Part shown: one piece after another, positions 1-10,028 of the stretch
How the letters are laid out: every line of letters starts with the position of its first letter
Numbering within the stretch: the stretch's first letter is position 1
Origin: Cupriavidus oxalaticus
GTDB lineage: Bacteria; Pseudomonadota; Gammaproteobacteria; Burkholderiales; Burkholderiaceae
Reading direction: 5' to 3'
Length of the DNA: 64,000 bases
Assembly (NCBI RefSeq): GCF_016894385.1
Contig: NZ_CP069812.1
Location: 1,736,001-1,800,000 of the forward strand
Made by a program: the position numbers and the translations under genes
Notes under the pieces: model-generated
What the model was told of the DNA's origin: nothing
The model's input: the letters and a program-made list of their open reading frames with translations, nothing else
Database searches by the model: none

Positions 1-537
1 GGACTGCGCGTCGCGCCAGGCCTGCTCTGCTTGTGCGCGCACGGCATCACCCTCGGCCGCGGCGGCTTCGGCCCGCCGGATGGCAGCCTCCAGTTCGGTT
101 TGGCCCCGGGCGTGAGCGGCCAGCGCGGTGGCGAGCCGCGCCTGCAGGTCGTCAACCTGGGCGCGAAGCGCTTGCACTTCCGCCTGCAACCCTGTGTTGG
201 CGGCGTGCAGCGAATCGGCGCGCGTGATGGCGGCGGCCGCTTCGGCCTCAAACTCCCCGCTGCGCTGCGCGAAGACCTGTTCCCCCTGTTCAACGGCCAA
301 CGCCCAGACCGACAGCATCGCGTTGGCGACTGCTGGCGGCAGCGCGGCGGAGAGCGCGTCGTTGCGCGCCTGCTCGTCCTTCCACAGCTTCAGCTCGTCG
401 TTGATGGTGGTGCGGCTGCCCTGCCGAATCTCGGCATAGATAAGGTCGACGGTGAGCTCATGCGGGTGCCGGCCCGCGGCAACCAGGCGCGCGGCGGCTT
501 CACGGGTGCGTAGACGGGTATCGCTGATACGGCTCAT
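1..537 (-). CDS. KfrA-like DNA-binding coiled-coil protein, TnpT-like (partial)
   Basis: This frame starts at the ATG complementary to 535-537 and stays open to the window edge, so the C-terminus is missing. The translation begins MSRISDTRLRTREAAARLVA, followed by a stretch typical of the KfrA N-terminal domain (IYAEIRQGSRTTINDELKLW, about residues 32-51). From about residue 85 it is Ala/Glu/Gln/Arg-rich with heptad-like spacing, as in a long coiled coil. It is divergent from a tyrosine recombinase with a 133-bp gap, the arrangement known for tnpT/tnpS of Tn4651-type transposons, where TnpT is a KfrA-like accessory protein for cointegrate resolution. An ordinary plasmid KfrA is the alternative. 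Confidence 0.72.
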   Translation of the reverse strand, partial: MSRISDTRLRTREAAARLVAAGRHPHELTVDLIYAEIRQGSRTTINDELKLWKDEQARNDALSAALPPAVANAMLSVWALAVEQGEQVFAQRSGEFEAEAAAAITRADSLHAANTGLQAEVQALRAQVDDLQARLATALAAHARGQTELEAAIRRAEAAAAEGDAVRAQAEQAWRDAQS

Positions 538-578
538 GGGCGGAAGCTGGCTGAGAGGGTGGAATTTCGTGATTCTGA

Positions 579-654
579 GTAATGTATATTAATGTATTAC
601 GTTATATCTGTAATCTAAAGCCGTAGAAATTTACGATAACGCGCATAATCGTAA
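579..654. promoter_or_regulatory. AT-rich divergent intergenic region with inverted repeats; candidate recombination/resolution site
   Basis: In contrast to the GC-rich flanks, this gap is AT-rich. It holds a perfect 7-bp inverted repeat, TTACGAT (631-637) and ATCGTAA (648-654), separated by 10 bp. It also has two direct copies of TAATGTAT (580-587, 590-597) in 10-bp phase, and GTAAT/ATTAC arms at 579-583 and 596-600. Short arms around a central spacer suit a tyrosine-recombinase core site, and phased repeats suit an accessory DNA-binding protein. Operators for the divergent promoters would look similar. Confidence 0.45.
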
Positions 655-670
655 GCTTCATAGGTGTACG

Positions 671-1876
671 ATGCGGAACCCCGCCACAAAATCGTGTCAG
701 TCCATGAACCTGCCCGCTCCAGCCCCCGAATCGCTCCTGCCGATCACTCTGCCCGCCGCACTGGACGGCCGTGACGGCACCAACCGGGCGCGCGGCACGA
801 TCCGACAAATCACCGCGGACACCGACCTCGAGGCCGTGCGCCTGTGGCTTGCCGAATATGCGGGCTCGCCGCACACGTTGCGCAGCTACCGAAAGGAAGT
901 GGTGCGGCTGCTCGTCTGGGCAACGCGCGCCCTGGGCAAGCCGCTCTCCAGCCTCACGCGCGAGGACTTCCTGCTGTATGAGCGGTTCTTGGCCGCGCCG
1001 ACGGCGGACTGGACCGACCCGGCGCTGCCGCGCCGCGGCGGGGCGCGGCGCCTGTTCGAGGGGGCGCTCGCCGAGCGCAGCCGCCGTCAGGCGCTTGGCA
1101 TCCTTTCCGGACTGCTCGACTATCTCGTGGCGGCCGGCTACCTCGCCGGCAATCCGCTCGCCCTGCGCCGCAACCGTGCGACGCGCGCCGCGCGCACGAG
1201 GCGTGTAGAGCGCTATCTCGATCATGCGCTGTGGCAGGTGGTGCTCGCGTCGATGGAGGCCTGGCCGCAGGGCACGCTGCGCGAACGCCAGCACTACGAG
1301 CGCAGCCGCTGGGTGATGCGCTTCCTCTACCATACGGCGCTGCGCGCGAGCGAAGCCGCCCACGCGAAGGCAGCCGACATCGTCCAGCGGCGCGGGCGCT
1401 GGTGGCTGCACGTTGTAGGCAAGGGCGGTGCCGAGGGCGAGGTGCCCGTGAGCGACGCGTTGATGGCCGAGTTTGCCCGCTATCGCGCGTTCCACGGCCT
1501 GCCGCCGATGCCGGGGCCCGGTGAGCTGAGCCCGGCCATCCTGAGCGTCGCCGGCGATGCGAAGCGGCACCTCACGCCGACGGCGGTCTATCTGATCGCG
1601 AAGGAGGTGTTCCGGCGGGCGGCCGCAGTGTTAGAGGCGAGCGATCCGCTGGGCGCGGCGACGCTGGCGCGTGCCTCGACGCACTGGCTGCGCCATTCCG
1701 CGGCTTCGCACCAGGCCGACGCCGGCACCGATATCCGCTTTATTCAGAAGAACCTGCGGCACGCTTCGATTGAGACGACCGGCATTTACCTGCACGCCGA
1801 GGACGACCGGCGGCATGCGCACACCGTGGGCGAGCAGCAAGCTCAACCATCCACCGCGCCCGCCGCGCCACAGTAG
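671..1876 (+). CDS. tyrosine-type site-specific recombinase (TnpS-like integrase)
   Basis: A 401-residue phage-integrase-family recombinase that would cut and rejoin DNA through a 3'-phosphotyrosine intermediate. An N-terminal SAM-like core-binding domain (about residues 50-160, including SPHTLRSYRKEVVRLLVWA) precedes the catalytic domain. Visible catalytic residues are Arg in TALRASEA, Lys in VVGKGG, HWLRH (His-x-x-Arg), and the His and Tyr of LRHASIETTGIYLH. ATG 704 is an alternative start. It is related to the second recombinase at 25653-27350, with very similar motifs in both domains. The divergent KfrA-like partner suggests resolution of transposon cointegrates or plasmid multimers rather than phage integration. 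Confidence 0.88.
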   Translation: MRNPATKSCQSMNLPAPAPESLLPITLPAALDGRDGTNRARGTIRQITADTDLEAVRLWLAEYAGSPHTLRSYRKEVVRLLVWATRALGKPLSSLTREDFLLYERFLAAPTADWTDPALPRRGGARRLFEGALAERSRRQALGILSGLLDYLVAAGYLAGNPLALRRNRATRAARTRRVERYLDHALWQVVLASMEAWPQGTLRERQHYERSRWVMRFLYHTALRASEAAHAKAADIVQRRGRWWLHVVGKGGAEGEVPVSDALMAEFARYRAFHGLPPMPGPGELSPAILSVAGDAKRHLTPTAVYLIAKEVFRRAAAVLEASDPLGAATLARASTHWLRHSAASHQADAGTDIRFIQKNLRHASIETTGIYLHAEDDRRHAHTVGEQQAQPSTAPAAPQ

Positions 1877-2576
1877 GCGCTTATCGCCCCCAGTTATTTG
1901 TGAGGGCGCTCGGACCTCTACATCGGCCGCGAATGGATCGGCCCCGTCGGTTTGCACTTGCGGCGCGCCGACAACGGCATTCGCACCTACCAAAGCGCCG
2001 CACTTGCGCGACTACCTAACAGGCGCGTAGGTACCGTCGTTGTCCCAACGCGGCGTCATCGATCGCACGCGCCAAAGCTTGTCGGAACCCATTGGCCCCT
2101 TGCGGAATGAAATGAATCGCGCGGACCCGGCGACGACGGGTTGCATGTTCATCCGCGGCCCCGGCAAATCAGGGCCACAATGGAATCCTTGGCGAGCGCA
2201 CTCAGGCACGCTGCCGTCCTAACCCCAGAGCAATAGGCGATCGCCGACAAGAATTTGGGGATGACGGCGGCCACCATGCGTGATTCAAACCACCGGCCTA
2301 GAAACGAGAAGGGAGTTTCTGGGTCGTGAACCATCGCGGGATATGCCTTTGCAGATAAGGGCTGAACAACGCTTGCTCTTGAGTGCCTTATGTACGCGCC
2401 CGCACAGATCCTGCGAGCGGCACAGCCGTAGCCTGACGTTGTCGGCACCTTCCCCGCCGTAAAAGGTGATCAACTCTGCGGTCGACACTAGAGTAGTCAT
2501 GAAAGACACCCCGCGGGGGACGACAAATGGGCAAGATCGCCTTCGACGCAGCTTCGGCGTCCTTCAGGGGAGATTG
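1877..2576. other. no recognisable gene; leader of the acyltransferase
   Basis: None of the open frames here resembles a known family. A short plus-strand frame around 1915-2105 (it contains YIGREWIGPVGLHL) could be a decayed fragment, but I cannot identify it. Base composition becomes less GC-rich towards the right end. An AGGGGAG ribosome-binding site at 2566-2572 serves the next gene. Confidence 0.5.
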
Positions 2577-3704
2577 ATGGGCCAGTTCAAGCCGCTCACC
2601 AGTCTGCGCTTCTTTCTGGCGCTCTGGGTGCTATGCCTCCATTGGTTCCACGTTTACCCCGACGGCCGATACTTCGACATTGGCATCACCAGTACGTTTT
2701 TTGATCATGGCTATCTTGGGGTCGACGGCTTCTTCATCCTGAGTGGCTTTATCCTTGCTTACAACTATGATCCGGCGCCCGGCGAGCGGCTGGACTGGAA
2801 GAAGTTCATCATCGCCCGGATCGCACGCATCTATCCAGCATATGTAGCAAGCCTTCTCGTTTTTTCGGCTGCGGTAATTGGCCGTGACCTGATCTTGCAT
2901 TCAGCCATGGTCGGATCGACCAACTACACTTTGCCCGACTTCCTGCTTGGGCTGTCGCTGCTTAGCGCGTGGCGGTATGCTGGACCGACTGGATGGAATG
3001 ATGTCGGCTGGTCCGTCAGTGCCGAATGGTTTGCCTACGTCTGGTTTCCCCTCTTCCTGTTGGCGGCGCCGCGTCTGGGAAAAATCCGCATCGCATTGAT
3101 GGCAATACTCGCACTGGCCGTGGTCGGTGTGGTGGAGGCGACGTCGCCCACGCACCTGTCGATGAGTGGTGGCGTCGCCCGCCTGATCCCGGAGTTTATG
3201 CTGGGTGTGCTGCTATGCCGGTTGCGAGAGGCGATGCCGAGCTACCAGGGGTTTATTTGGGGAAGCTTGTTGTCGCTCCTCGTTTGCGCAATCGGCGTGA
3301 AAGTTGGAATCGATACGGTTTTCGTCGCTGGCGCCGCTGGACTGGTGTTTTCACTTTCTTATGGAATCGATGCACTGACAGGAGTCTTGTCATCGCCATC
3401 GTTGGTGTTTCTCGGGGAAATCTCCTACTGCCTTTATATCGTGCAGCGGATTCCTCAATACCTGTTCTCGTTCGCGAGGTCCCAGCGACCTGAGTTGGCT
3501 GCGTTACCTGCTACGGTTCAGGCGCTGCTGCTGCTGGCGCTTACCATCGGCGCAGCCGTACTACTCCACTTCGGTATCGAGAGGCCCATGCGTTCCTGGA
3601 TAAACCGCCGATTCGGCGCCAGTCGCAGGTCGCCAAAGTCAATCGCCGGGGCGACGAACAATGAGCGCGACCACCGGGGCTGGTACATACAGCGGAAACG
3701 GTAG
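2577..3704 (+). CDS. membrane acyltransferase family 3 (OafA/ExoZ-like)
   Basis: A 375-residue multi-pass inner-membrane protein of the acyltransferase-3 family, which transfers acyl groups to exported sugars, O-antigen or exopolysaccharide. The N-terminus has the family signature: LTSLRFFLALWVLCLHWFH (catalytic His in the first helix), then GYLGVDGFFILSGFILAY and RIARIYPAYVASL. About ten hydrophobic helices follow, ending in a basic tail after IERPMRSWINRRFG. ATG 2577 was chosen because of AGGGGAG at 2566-2572; a longer in-frame extension reaches 2466. By eye it is less GC-rich than its surroundings and has no operon partner, which suggests transfer as a single cargo gene. The acceptor is unknown. 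Confidence 0.85.
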   Translation: MGQFKPLTSLRFFLALWVLCLHWFHVYPDGRYFDIGITSTFFDHGYLGVDGFFILSGFILAYNYDPAPGERLDWKKFIIARIARIYPAYVASLLVFSAAVIGRDLILHSAMVGSTNYTLPDFLLGLSLLSAWRYAGPTGWNDVGWSVSAEWFAYVWFPLFLLAAPRLGKIRIALMAILALAVVGVVEATSPTHLSMSGGVARLIPEFMLGVLLCRLREAMPSYQGFIWGSLLSLLVCAIGVKVGIDTVFVAGAAGLVFSLSYGIDALTGVLSSPSLVFLGEISYCLYIVQRIPQYLFSFARSQRPELAALPATVQALLLLALTIGAAVLLHFGIERPMRSWINRRFGASRRSPKSIAGATNNERDHRGWYIQRKR

Positions 3705-3806
3705 CACATCATGCCGCCGGTCGCGCTCAGATCCACTTCAACGGTGCGGCCAAGAAGAATAACAATGAGGCCCATGAGTCGCCGACAGATTTCCAATCTT
3801 CTGCCG

Positions 3807-4112
3807 TCATTTGCCTTCAATGAGTTCTCCAAAAAGCTCCCTGACCTTGGATTTGGCATCCTTCAACGCAATACGGCCTTGCTCGGTGATTTCGTAAACC
3901 CGCCGATCACGTCGGCCGGTACGCTCACGACGTGAAGTGAGATAGCCCTTTTTTTCCAAGCCATGCAGCATCGGATACAGAGTTCCTGCGCTGAGCTCGT
4001 AACCGTGGTGTCGCAACTCCTCGATGATGCCGAGACCGAAGATGGGTTCTTCGGCTGCATGGTGCAGGATGTGCAAACGAATCAGCCCCCCGTAAAGGTC
4101 TTTGTCTGTCAT
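3807..4112 (-). CDS. PadR-family transcriptional regulator
   Basis: A 101-residue winged-helix repressor of the PadR family. The core LYGGLIRLHILHHAAEEPIFG is followed by GYELSAGTLYPMLHGLEKKG (recognition helix) and the wing RRDRRVYEITEQGR; the short C-terminal helix probably dimerises. It starts 9 bp after chrA on the same strand and should be cotranscribed with it. The chrA-padR pair is well known from class 1 integron surroundings next to IS6100, but no integrase or IS6100 is present here. Its natural target is probably the former chrA/TSUP divergent promoter, now split by the transposon. Confidence 0.85.
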   Translation of the reverse strand: MTDKDLYGGLIRLHILHHAAEEPIFGLGIIEELRHHGYELSAGTLYPMLHGLEKKGYLTSRRERTGRRDRRVYEITEQGRIALKDAKSKVRELFGELIEGK

Positions 4113-4121
4113 TCCTGAAGC

Positions 4122-5327
4122 TCACAGAACCGTGCTCAACAACCAGCCCGCAACACCACTGCCGATCACAACCAGCCACGGCGGCAGCTTCCAGAACATC
4201 AGCGCAACCAGTGCCACAAGGGCCAAGCCAAAATCGTTTGGCGCGTGAATCGCGCTCGTCCATACCGGTTGATAGAGGGCAGCCAGCAGCAGGCCAACCA
4301 CGGCCGCATTGATGCCAGACAGCGCCGCTTGCGTGCGTGGGGTGCGACGCAAGCGCTCCCAGAACGGCAATGCTCCCACGACCAGCAGGAAGGATGGCGC
4401 GAAGATTGCCAGCAGGCAGATCAGGCCGCCGAGCCAGCCAGTGGGTGTCTGGTTCATAGAAGCGCCGAGAAAAGCCGCGAAGGTGAACAGAGGGCCAGGG
4501 ACGGCCTGCGCAGCACCGTAACCCGCCAGAAATGCGTCATTGCTGACCCAGCCAGTCGGCACGACCTCAGCTTGCAGCAACGGCAGCACGACATGCCCGC
4601 CACCAAAGACCAGTGACCCGGCACGGTAGAAGGCATCCACCATCGACAACGCCGGATTCGGGAACAAGGTTGTCAACAAGGGCAACCCCATCAGGAGCGC
4701 AAAGAACAGCGTCAGCCAGAACAAGCCAACGCGACGACTGATGGCAATCGGCAACGGGTCATGCGCTGGCCCCTGCTGAGGCTTGAACAGCAACAGGCCA
4801 ATGACCGCTGCAAGGGCGATGACCCCCACCTGGCCCAAAGCGGACGGCACCAGAAGCACAAGACATGTCGCCGCTGCCATGATGGTGATGCGCGGTGCGT
4901 CTGGACAGAGGTTGCGAGCCATCCCCCATACAGCTTGCGCGACTACTGCAACGGCCACCACCTTCAAGCCATGCAGCACGCCAGCCGGGATCGCATCCCT
5001 GTAACTAGCCATGCCCAGTGCAAACAGGATCAGGGCAATCGCTGACGGCAGCGTGAAGCCCGCCCAAGCAGCGAACGCGCCGGCATAGCCGGATCGGGAC
5101 AGCCCAAGTGCCATTCCAACCTGGCTGCTGGCAGGACCCGGAAGGAACTGACAGAGGGCGACCAAATCCGCATAGCTGCGTTCGGTGAGCCACTGCCGAC
5201 GCGTCACGAACTCATCTCGAAAGTAGCCTAGGTGGGCAATTGGGCCGCCGAAAGAGGTCAGGCCCAGTCGGAGAAAAATCAGAAAAACAGTCCAAGGGCT
5301 GCGGTCAGTCATGGTGATGCCGGTCAT
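4122..5327 (-). CDS. chrA: chromate efflux transporter ChrA (integron-type)
   Basis: A 401-residue long-chain CHR-family protein that exports chromate from the cytoplasm. Two homologous halves are visible: the N-terminal half has LTSFGGPIAHLGYFRDEFV and CQFLPGPASSQVGMALG, and the second half repeats the theme in LVFGGGHVVLPLLQAEVV and AQAVPGPLFTFAAFLGA. About ten membrane helices. Two starts are possible, ATG 5327 or ATG 5312 (MTDRSPW). padR follows directly. Only 18 bp separate the first start from the inserted Tn501-like element, so its own promoter appears to have been displaced. It is clearly different from the second ChrA at 15512-16714. Confidence 0.93.
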   Translation of the reverse strand: MTGITMTDRSPWTVFLIFLRLGLTSFGGPIAHLGYFRDEFVTRRQWLTERSYADLVALCQFLPGPASSQVGMALGLSRSGYAGAFAAWAGFTLPSAIALILFALGMASYRDAIPAGVLHGLKVVAVAVVAQAVWGMARNLCPDAPRITIMAAATCLVLLVPSALGQVGVIALAAVIGLLLFKPQQGPAHDPLPIAISRRVGLFWLTLFFALLMGLPLLTTLFPNPALSMVDAFYRAGSLVFGGGHVVLPLLQAEVVPTGWVSNDAFLAGYGAAQAVPGPLFTFAAFLGASMNQTPTGWLGGLICLLAIFAPSFLLVVGALPFWERLRRTPRTQAALSGINAAVVGLLLAALYQPVWTSAIHAPNDFGLALVALVALMFWKLPPWLVVIGSGVAGWLLSTVL

Positions 5328-5340
5328 GGTCCCATCTTGC

Positions 5341-5345
5341 TATGT
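5341..5345. repeat. target-site duplication TATGT, left copy
   Basis: TATGT lies immediately outside the transposon end at 5346. The same five bases occur immediately outside the other end at 13576-13580. Tn3-family elements create 5-bp duplications, so this marks a single simple insertion. Confidence 0.9.
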
Positions 5346-5383
5346 GGGGTCGCCTCAGAAAACGGAAAATAAAGCACGCTAAG
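5346..5383 (+). repeat. 38-bp terminal inverted repeat (tnpA end)
   Basis: It begins GGGGTCGCCTCAGAAAACGG and ends AAAGCACGCTAAG, the Tn21/Tn501-type terminal repeat. The tnpA stop codon (complement of 5379-5381) lies inside it. It matches the complement of 13538-13575 except at the ninth base (C here, T there). Confidence 0.95.
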
Positions 5384-8345
5384 CCGGTTGCAGCGGTCGT
5401 AGCGGCCTGAACTTGCCCGCGCCGATCTTGGCGCTGCTGCGCCAGAGGTAATCGCCGGTGAGGTTGATGTGCTCCCAACCGAGCGGCGACAGGTACTGCA
5501 ACAGCGCGTCATCAACGGCATGGCCGTTGCCACGCAGCGCGTGCGCAGCCCGTTCCAGATAGACCGTGTTCCACAACACGACGGCAGCCGTTACCAGATT
5601 GAGGCCGCTAGCCCGGTAGCGCTGCTGCTCGAAACTGCGGTCGCGGATTTCACCCAGGCGGTTGAAAAACACTGCCCTGGCCAGCGCATTGCGCGCCTCG
5701 CCCTTGTTCAGGCCGGCATGCACGCGGCGGCGCAGTTCCACGCTTTGCAGCCAGTCCAGGATGAACAGCGTGCGCTCGATGCGGCCCAGCTCGCGGAGCG
5801 CCACGGCCAGGCCGTTCTGGCGTGGGTAGCTGCCGAGCTTTCGGAGCATCAGGGAGGCCGTCACCGTGCCCTGCTTGATCGAGGTGGCCAGCCGCAGGAT
5901 TTCGTCCCAATGGGCGCGGACGTGCTTGATGTTGAGCGTGCCGCCGATCATGGGTTTCAGCGCGTCATAGGCGGCGTCGCCCTTCGGGATGTAGAGCTTG
6001 GTGTCGCCCAGGTCGCGGATGCGCGGCGCGAAGCGGAAGCCCAGGAGGTGCATCAGGGCGAAGACGTGATCGGTGAAGCCCGCCGTGTCGGTGTAATGCT
6101 CCTCGATCCGCAAGTCGGACTCGTGGTACAGCAGGCCGTCGAGCACGTAGGTCGAATCGCGCACGCCGACGTTCACGACCTTGGTGTGAAATGGCGCGTA
6201 CTGGTCAGAAATGTGGGTGTAGAACGTCCGCCCTGGGCTGCTCCCGTATTTCGGGTTGATGTGGCCGGTGCTCTCGGCCTTGCTGCCGGTGCGGAAGTTC
6301 TGGCCGTCCGACGATGAGGTGGTGCCGTCGCCCCAGTGCTCGGCGAAGGGATGGCGGAACTGTGCGTTGACCAGATCGGCCAGCGCCGCCCCGTAGGTTT
6401 CGTCGCGGATGTGCCAGGCTTGCAGCCAAGCCAGCTTGGCGTAGGTCGTGCCGGGGCAAGACTCCGCCATCTTGGTCAGGCCCAGGTTGATCGCGTCGGC
6501 GAGGATCGTGGTCAGCAACAGGTTCTTGTCTTTGGCCGGGTCGCCCGATTTCAGATGCGCGAAATGCCGAGTGAAGCCCGTCCATTCGTCCACCTCCAGC
6601 AGCAGTTCGGTGATCTTGACGTGCGGCAGGATCATTGCCGTCTGGTCGATCAGCGCTTGGGCGGTGTCGGGTACCGCCGCGTCGAGCGGCGTGATCTTCA
6701 AGCCTGACTCGGTGATGATGGCGTCCGGCAGCTCGTTGGCCGTCGCCATACGGTTGACGGTGGCAAGCTGTGTTTCCAGCAGCGTCAGCCGGTCGTTCAG
6801 GTACCGGTTGCAGTCGGTGGCCACGGCCAGCGGCAATTCGCTGGCCTGCTTGAGGCTGGCGAATTTCGCGGGCGGCACCAGGTAGTCCTCGAAGTCCTTG
6901 AACTGGCGCGACCCCTGCACCCAGATGTCGCCGGAACGCAACGCGTTCTTCATCTCCGACAGCGCGCACAGTTCGTAGTAGCGCCGGTCGATGCCGGTGT
7001 CGGTCATGACCAGCTTCTGCCAGCGCGGCTTGATGAACTCGGTCGGCGCGTCGGCGGGCACCTTGCGGGCGTTGTCGCTGTTCATGCCGCGCAGCACCTC
7101 GATGGCGTCGAGCACGTCCTTCGCGGCGGGAGCGGCCCGCAGCTTGAGCACGGCAAGGAATTCCGGCGCGTAGCGGCGCAGCGTGGCGTAGCTTTCGCCG
7201 ATGCGGTGCAGGAAATCGAAGTCCTCGGGCTGCGCAAGCTTCTGCGCTTCGGTGACGCTCTCGGCGAAGGCATCCCAGGACATGACGGCCTCGATGGCGG
7301 CGAACGGATCGCGGCCCGCCTGCTTGGCCTCGATCAGCGCCTGGCCGATGCGGCCGAACAGCCGCACCTTGGCGTTGATCGCCTTGCCGGACGCCTGGAA
7401 TTGCTGCTGATGCTTGTTCTTGGCGGCGTTGAACAGCTTGCCCAGGATGCGGTCGTGCAGGTCGATGATTTCGTCGGTGACGGTGGCCATGCCCTCGATG
7501 GCAAGCGCCACCAGGGTGGCATAGCGTCGCTGCGCCTCGAACTTGGCCAGGTCGGCGGGCGTCATCTGGCCACCCTCACGGGCGATCTTGAGCAGGCGGT
7601 TCTGGTGCACCGACCGCTCGATGCCAGAAGGCAGGTCGAGCGCCTGCCACGCTTTGAGGCGTTCGATGTGTTCCAGCATGTGCCGCGAATTCGGTTTGAC
7701 GGGCGATTGGCGCAGCCAGGCCAGCCAGGTCGTTTTGCCGTTGTCCCGACGCTTGAGCAGATCGTCGAGGCGGCGGCGATGCGCGTCCGACAGCGGTTCG
7801 GCCAAGGCATCGTAGATGCGCCGGTTGGCGCGGGTGATTGCTTCGGCGCTCGCCCGCTCGACGGCGTTGAGGGCAGGCAGAATGACCGACTGCTGCCGCA
7901 GGTGCTCGATCAAGGTGCTGGCCAGCACGATGCCCTTGTCGGTCTGCAAGGCCATCTCGGTCAGCAACTGGACGGCCTGCCGGTAGTGGCCCATGGTAAA
8001 GGGCTGGAAGCCGAACACCGTTTGCAGTTCGACCAGGTGCTCGCGCCGGGTCTGCTCCCGCTGCCCGTATTCGTCCCAGCTTTCGACGCTGACCTTGAGC
8101 TGGTCGGCGACCAGTTTCAACAAGGGCGGAAACGGCGGCTCATCGACGCCCAGGATGACACCAGGAAAGCGCAGGTAACAGAGCTGCACGGCGAAGCCCA
8201 GCCGGTTGGCCGGGCCGCGCCGCTGCCGGATGATGGAGAGGTCGGTTTCGCTGAACGTGTAGTGACGGATCAACTCATCCTTGGTGTCCGGCAACGCCAG
8301 CAGGCTTTCGCGCTCGGCGGCGGACAGGATTGAACGACGTGGCAT
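5379..8345 (-). CDS. tnpA: Tn3-family transposase TnpA (Tn21 subgroup)
   Basis: A 988-residue replicative DDE transposase, the length usual for Tn21/Tn501 TnpA. It binds the 38-bp ends and forms cointegrates. It begins [20 protein letters not shown]. The C-terminal half contains the Tn3 transposase core, with [20 protein letters not shown], then [28 protein letters not shown] and the acidic [10 protein letters not shown] region (catalytic Asp/Asp/Glu). It starts 2 bp after the tnpR stop, so the two are one transcription unit. Transcription runs out of the element towards chrA. Confidence 0.97.
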   Translation of the reverse strand: MPRRSILSAAERESLLALPDTKDELIRHYTFSETDLSIIRQRRGPANRLGFAVQLCYLRFPGVILGVDEPPFPPLLKLVADQLKVSVESWDEYGQREQTRREHLVELQTVFGFQPFTMGHYRQAVQLLTEMALQTDKGIVLASTLIEHLRQQSVILPALNAVERASAEAITRANRRIYDALAEPLSDAHRRRLDDLLKRRDNGKTTWLAWLRQSPVKPNSRHMLEHIERLKAWQALDLPSGIERSVHQNRLLKIAREGGQMTPADLAKFEAQRRYATLVALAIEGMATVTDEIIDLHDRILGKLFNAAKNKHQQQFQASGKAINAKVRLFGRIGQALIEAKQAGRDPFAAIEAVMSWDAFAESVTEAQKLAQPEDFDFLHRIGESYATLRRYAPEFLAVLKLRAAPAAKDVLDAIEVLRGMNSDNARKVPADAPTEFIKPRWQKLVMTDTGIDRRYYELCALSEMKNALRSGDIWVQGSRQFKDFEDYLVPPAKFASLKQASELPLAVATDCNRYLNDRLTLLETQLATVNRMATANELPDAIITESGLKITPLDAAVPDTAQALIDQTAMILPHVKITELLLEVDEWTGFTRHFAHLKSGDPAKDKNLLLTTILADAINLGLTKMAESCPGTTYAKLAWLQAWHIRDETYGAALADLVNAQFRHPFAEHWGDGTTSSSDGQNFRTGSKAESTGHINPKYGSSPGRTFYTHISDQYAPFHTKVVNVGVRDSTYVLDGLLYHESDLRIEEHYTDTAGFTDHVFALMHLLGFRFAPRIRDLGDTKLYIPKGDAAYDALKPMIGGTLNIKHVRAHWDEILRLATSIKQGTVTASLMLRKLGSYPRQNGLAVALRELGRIERTLFILDWLQSVELRRRVHAGLNKGEARNALARAVFFNRLGEIRDRSFEQQRYRASGLNLVTAAVVLWNTVYLERAAHALRGNGHAVDDALLQYLSPLGWEHINLTGDYLWRSSAKIGAGKFRPLRPLQPA

Positions 8346-8347
8346 AT

Positions 8348-8908
8348 TTACTGATCCGTTCTCAAGTATTGATACAGGGTTTCGCGACTGATTCCGAATT
8401 CACGAGCCAGCTTGGTCTTTTGCTCGCCAGCCTCGACACGTTGGCGCAGTTCGGCAATACGCTCAGACGACAGGGATTTCTTCCTGCCACGGTAGGCCCC
8501 GCGCTGCTTGGCGAGCGCGATGCCCTCGCGCTGCCGCTCGCGGATCAAGGCGCGTTCGAACTCGGCGAACGCGCCCATTACCGACAGCATCAGGTTCGCC
8601 ATCGGCGAGTCCTCGCCGGTGAAGGTCAAATGCTCCTTAAGGAACTCGATGCGTACGCCGCGCTGGGTGAGGCCCTGCACCAGGCGGCGCAGGTCGTCGA
8701 GGTTGCGCGCCAGACGATCCATGCTGTGCACCACGACCGTGTCGCCTTCGCGCACGAAGGCGAGCAGCCGTTCCAGTTCGGGCCGCCGTGTGTCCTTGCC
8801 CGACGCCTTGTCGGTGAACACTTTATCCACCTGGATCTGTTCGAGCTGCCGTTCTGGGTTCTGGTCGAAGCTGCTGACGCGGACGTAACCGATGCGCTGA
8901 CCGTGCAA
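8348..8908 (-). CDS. tnpR: serine resolvase TnpR
   Basis: A 186-residue resolvase/invertase that resolves transposition cointegrates at res. The N-terminus [20 protein letters not shown] contains the catalytic Ser. The Arg-rich motif [19 protein letters not shown] follows, and a C-terminal Hin-like helix-turn-helix ([20 protein letters not shown]) binds res. The length matches Tn21/Tn501 TnpR. It lies between res and tnpA on the same strand, and in this family TnpR also represses its own promoter at res. Confidence 0.97.
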   Translation of the reverse strand: MHGQRIGYVRVSSFDQNPERQLEQIQVDKVFTDKASGKDTRRPELERLLAFVREGDTVVVHSMDRLARNLDDLRRLVQGLTQRGVRIEFLKEHLTFTGEDSPMANLMLSVMGAFAEFERALIRERQREGIALAKQRGAYRGRKKSLSSERIAELRQRVEAGEQKTKLAREFGISRETLYQYLRTDQ

Positions 8909-9038
8909 GGTATCCTCCTGAGGGAAATGTGTCAGGAAGAAATCTATGACCCTTGACGGCGTATGTCAATCAATTCGGAAGGCAACTCTATTCTGACGAT
9001 TTAGCGCCGGATGGTCTGACGCCAAGTTAGGGTATGCC
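8909..9038. promoter_or_regulatory. res site and tnpR promoter region
   Basis: This 130-bp gap between tnpR and urf2 is where Tn21-subgroup elements have their three-subsite res. It is noticeably AT-richer than the genes and contains several imperfect dyads, for example around 8945-9000. The boundaries of the three subsites were not assigned. Confidence 0.7.
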
Positions 9039-10028
9039 TCAATCTGACGGTAGCGAGTCGCAGGCGTTCGGATCGGCATCGGTTTCGTTCCCTGTCTTGG
9101 CACGCGCTTCGAAGCGTTGATAACACTCCAACCCGCAGAAGTGCTCGACGTATTCCGCGCCTTCCGGGGTGAAGGCGGCATCGAGCGGGATTTCCTTGCA
9201 GCACACGCAGCAACTGGTGGTGGTCGAGTCACTTGCATTCATGGTGGCACCCCTCCATTGACTGACGAAGACGGCGAATGCCGCCGCCGGCATTGGCTTC
9301 GCGAACAGGAAGCCTTGTCCTGTGTCGCAGTCCGCTTGTCGCAATAGATCAAGACTCGCCGATGTTTCCACGCCTTCAGCCACCACATCCATGCCCAGCC
9401 CGTGCGCAAGCTGAATCACGGTGTGCACGATGGTTTGGTCGCGGCGGTCGTTGGCGAGCCCGGCGACAAACGATTGGTCGATCTTGAGCGTGCTGATTGG
9501 GCAGCACTTCAGATGTTGCAGACAGGAATACCCCGTCCCGAAGTCATCGGCGGCGAAGCGCACACCGATCTGCCGCAAGGCGTCCAGGGCGGGGAAGATC
9601 GCCGGATCACCAAACGCGACCGATTCGGTCAGCTCGATTTCGAGATACTCGGCGGGCAACTCGGCATCAGCCAGCACGCCCTTTACCCACCCGTCGAAGT
9701 CCGGTCCCACTTGGCTCGCCGAAACATTGACGGCCAGCCGGAACGGTCGCCATGCCAGCATTCGCCAGTCACGCATCTGGCGGCAGGCTTCGCCCAGCAC
9801 CCAAGCGCCGATTTCAGGCATCAGGCCGGACGATTCGACCACGGGCAGGAACTGGCCCGGTGGCAATAGTCCAAGCGTCGGATGACGCCAGCGCAACAGG
9901 GCTTCCGCGCCGACAATCCCACCACTGCGCAGATCGACGACGGGCTGGTAGTGCAGTTCAAGCTGCCCGCGCTCGACCGCTTGGGCCAGTTCCGGCGTCG
10001 TCCATCCATCCGGCCGGAAAGCGCTCAT
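9039..10028 (-). CDS. Urf2: EAL-domain protein with C-terminal Cys-rich DUF3330-like tail
   Basis: A 329-residue protein standard in Tn501-type mer transposons. Residues 10-245 form an EAL domain (cyclic-di-GMP phosphodiesterase family): the signature is present as [11 protein letters not shown] instead of the usual ExL, and [30 protein letters not shown] and VVAEGVET can be read. The last 60 residues hold [15 protein letters not shown], then [11 protein letters not shown], a small Cys-rich segment like DUF3330. Its ATG overlaps the merE stop (ATGA). No role in mercury resistance is established. Confidence 0.9.
   Translation of the reverse strand: MSAFRPDGWTTPELAQAVERGQLELHYQPVVDLRSGGIVGAEALLRWRHPTLGLLPPGQFLPVVESSGLMPEIGAWVLGEACRQMRDWRMLAWRPFRLAVNVSASQVGPDFDGWVKGVLADAELPAEYLEIELTESVAFGDPAIFPALDALRQIGVRFAADDFGTGYSCLQHLKCCPISTLKIDQSFVAGLANDRRDQTIVHTVIQLAHGLGMDVVAEGVETSASLDLLRQADCDTGQGFLFAKPMPAAAFAVFVSQWRGATMNASDSTTTSCCVCCKEIPLDAAFTPEGAEYVEHFCGLECYQRFEARAKTGNETDADPNACDSLPSD

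Noticed and set aside
602..1570. Long minus-strand frame (322 codons)
   Set aside because: It lies antisense to the well-supported recombinase at 671-1876; its translation is Arg/Ala/Gly-rich and has no family resemblance.
7206..8333. Plus-strand frame of 375 codons within tnpA
   Set aside because: Mirror-frame of the highly conserved tnpA; no protein motifs.
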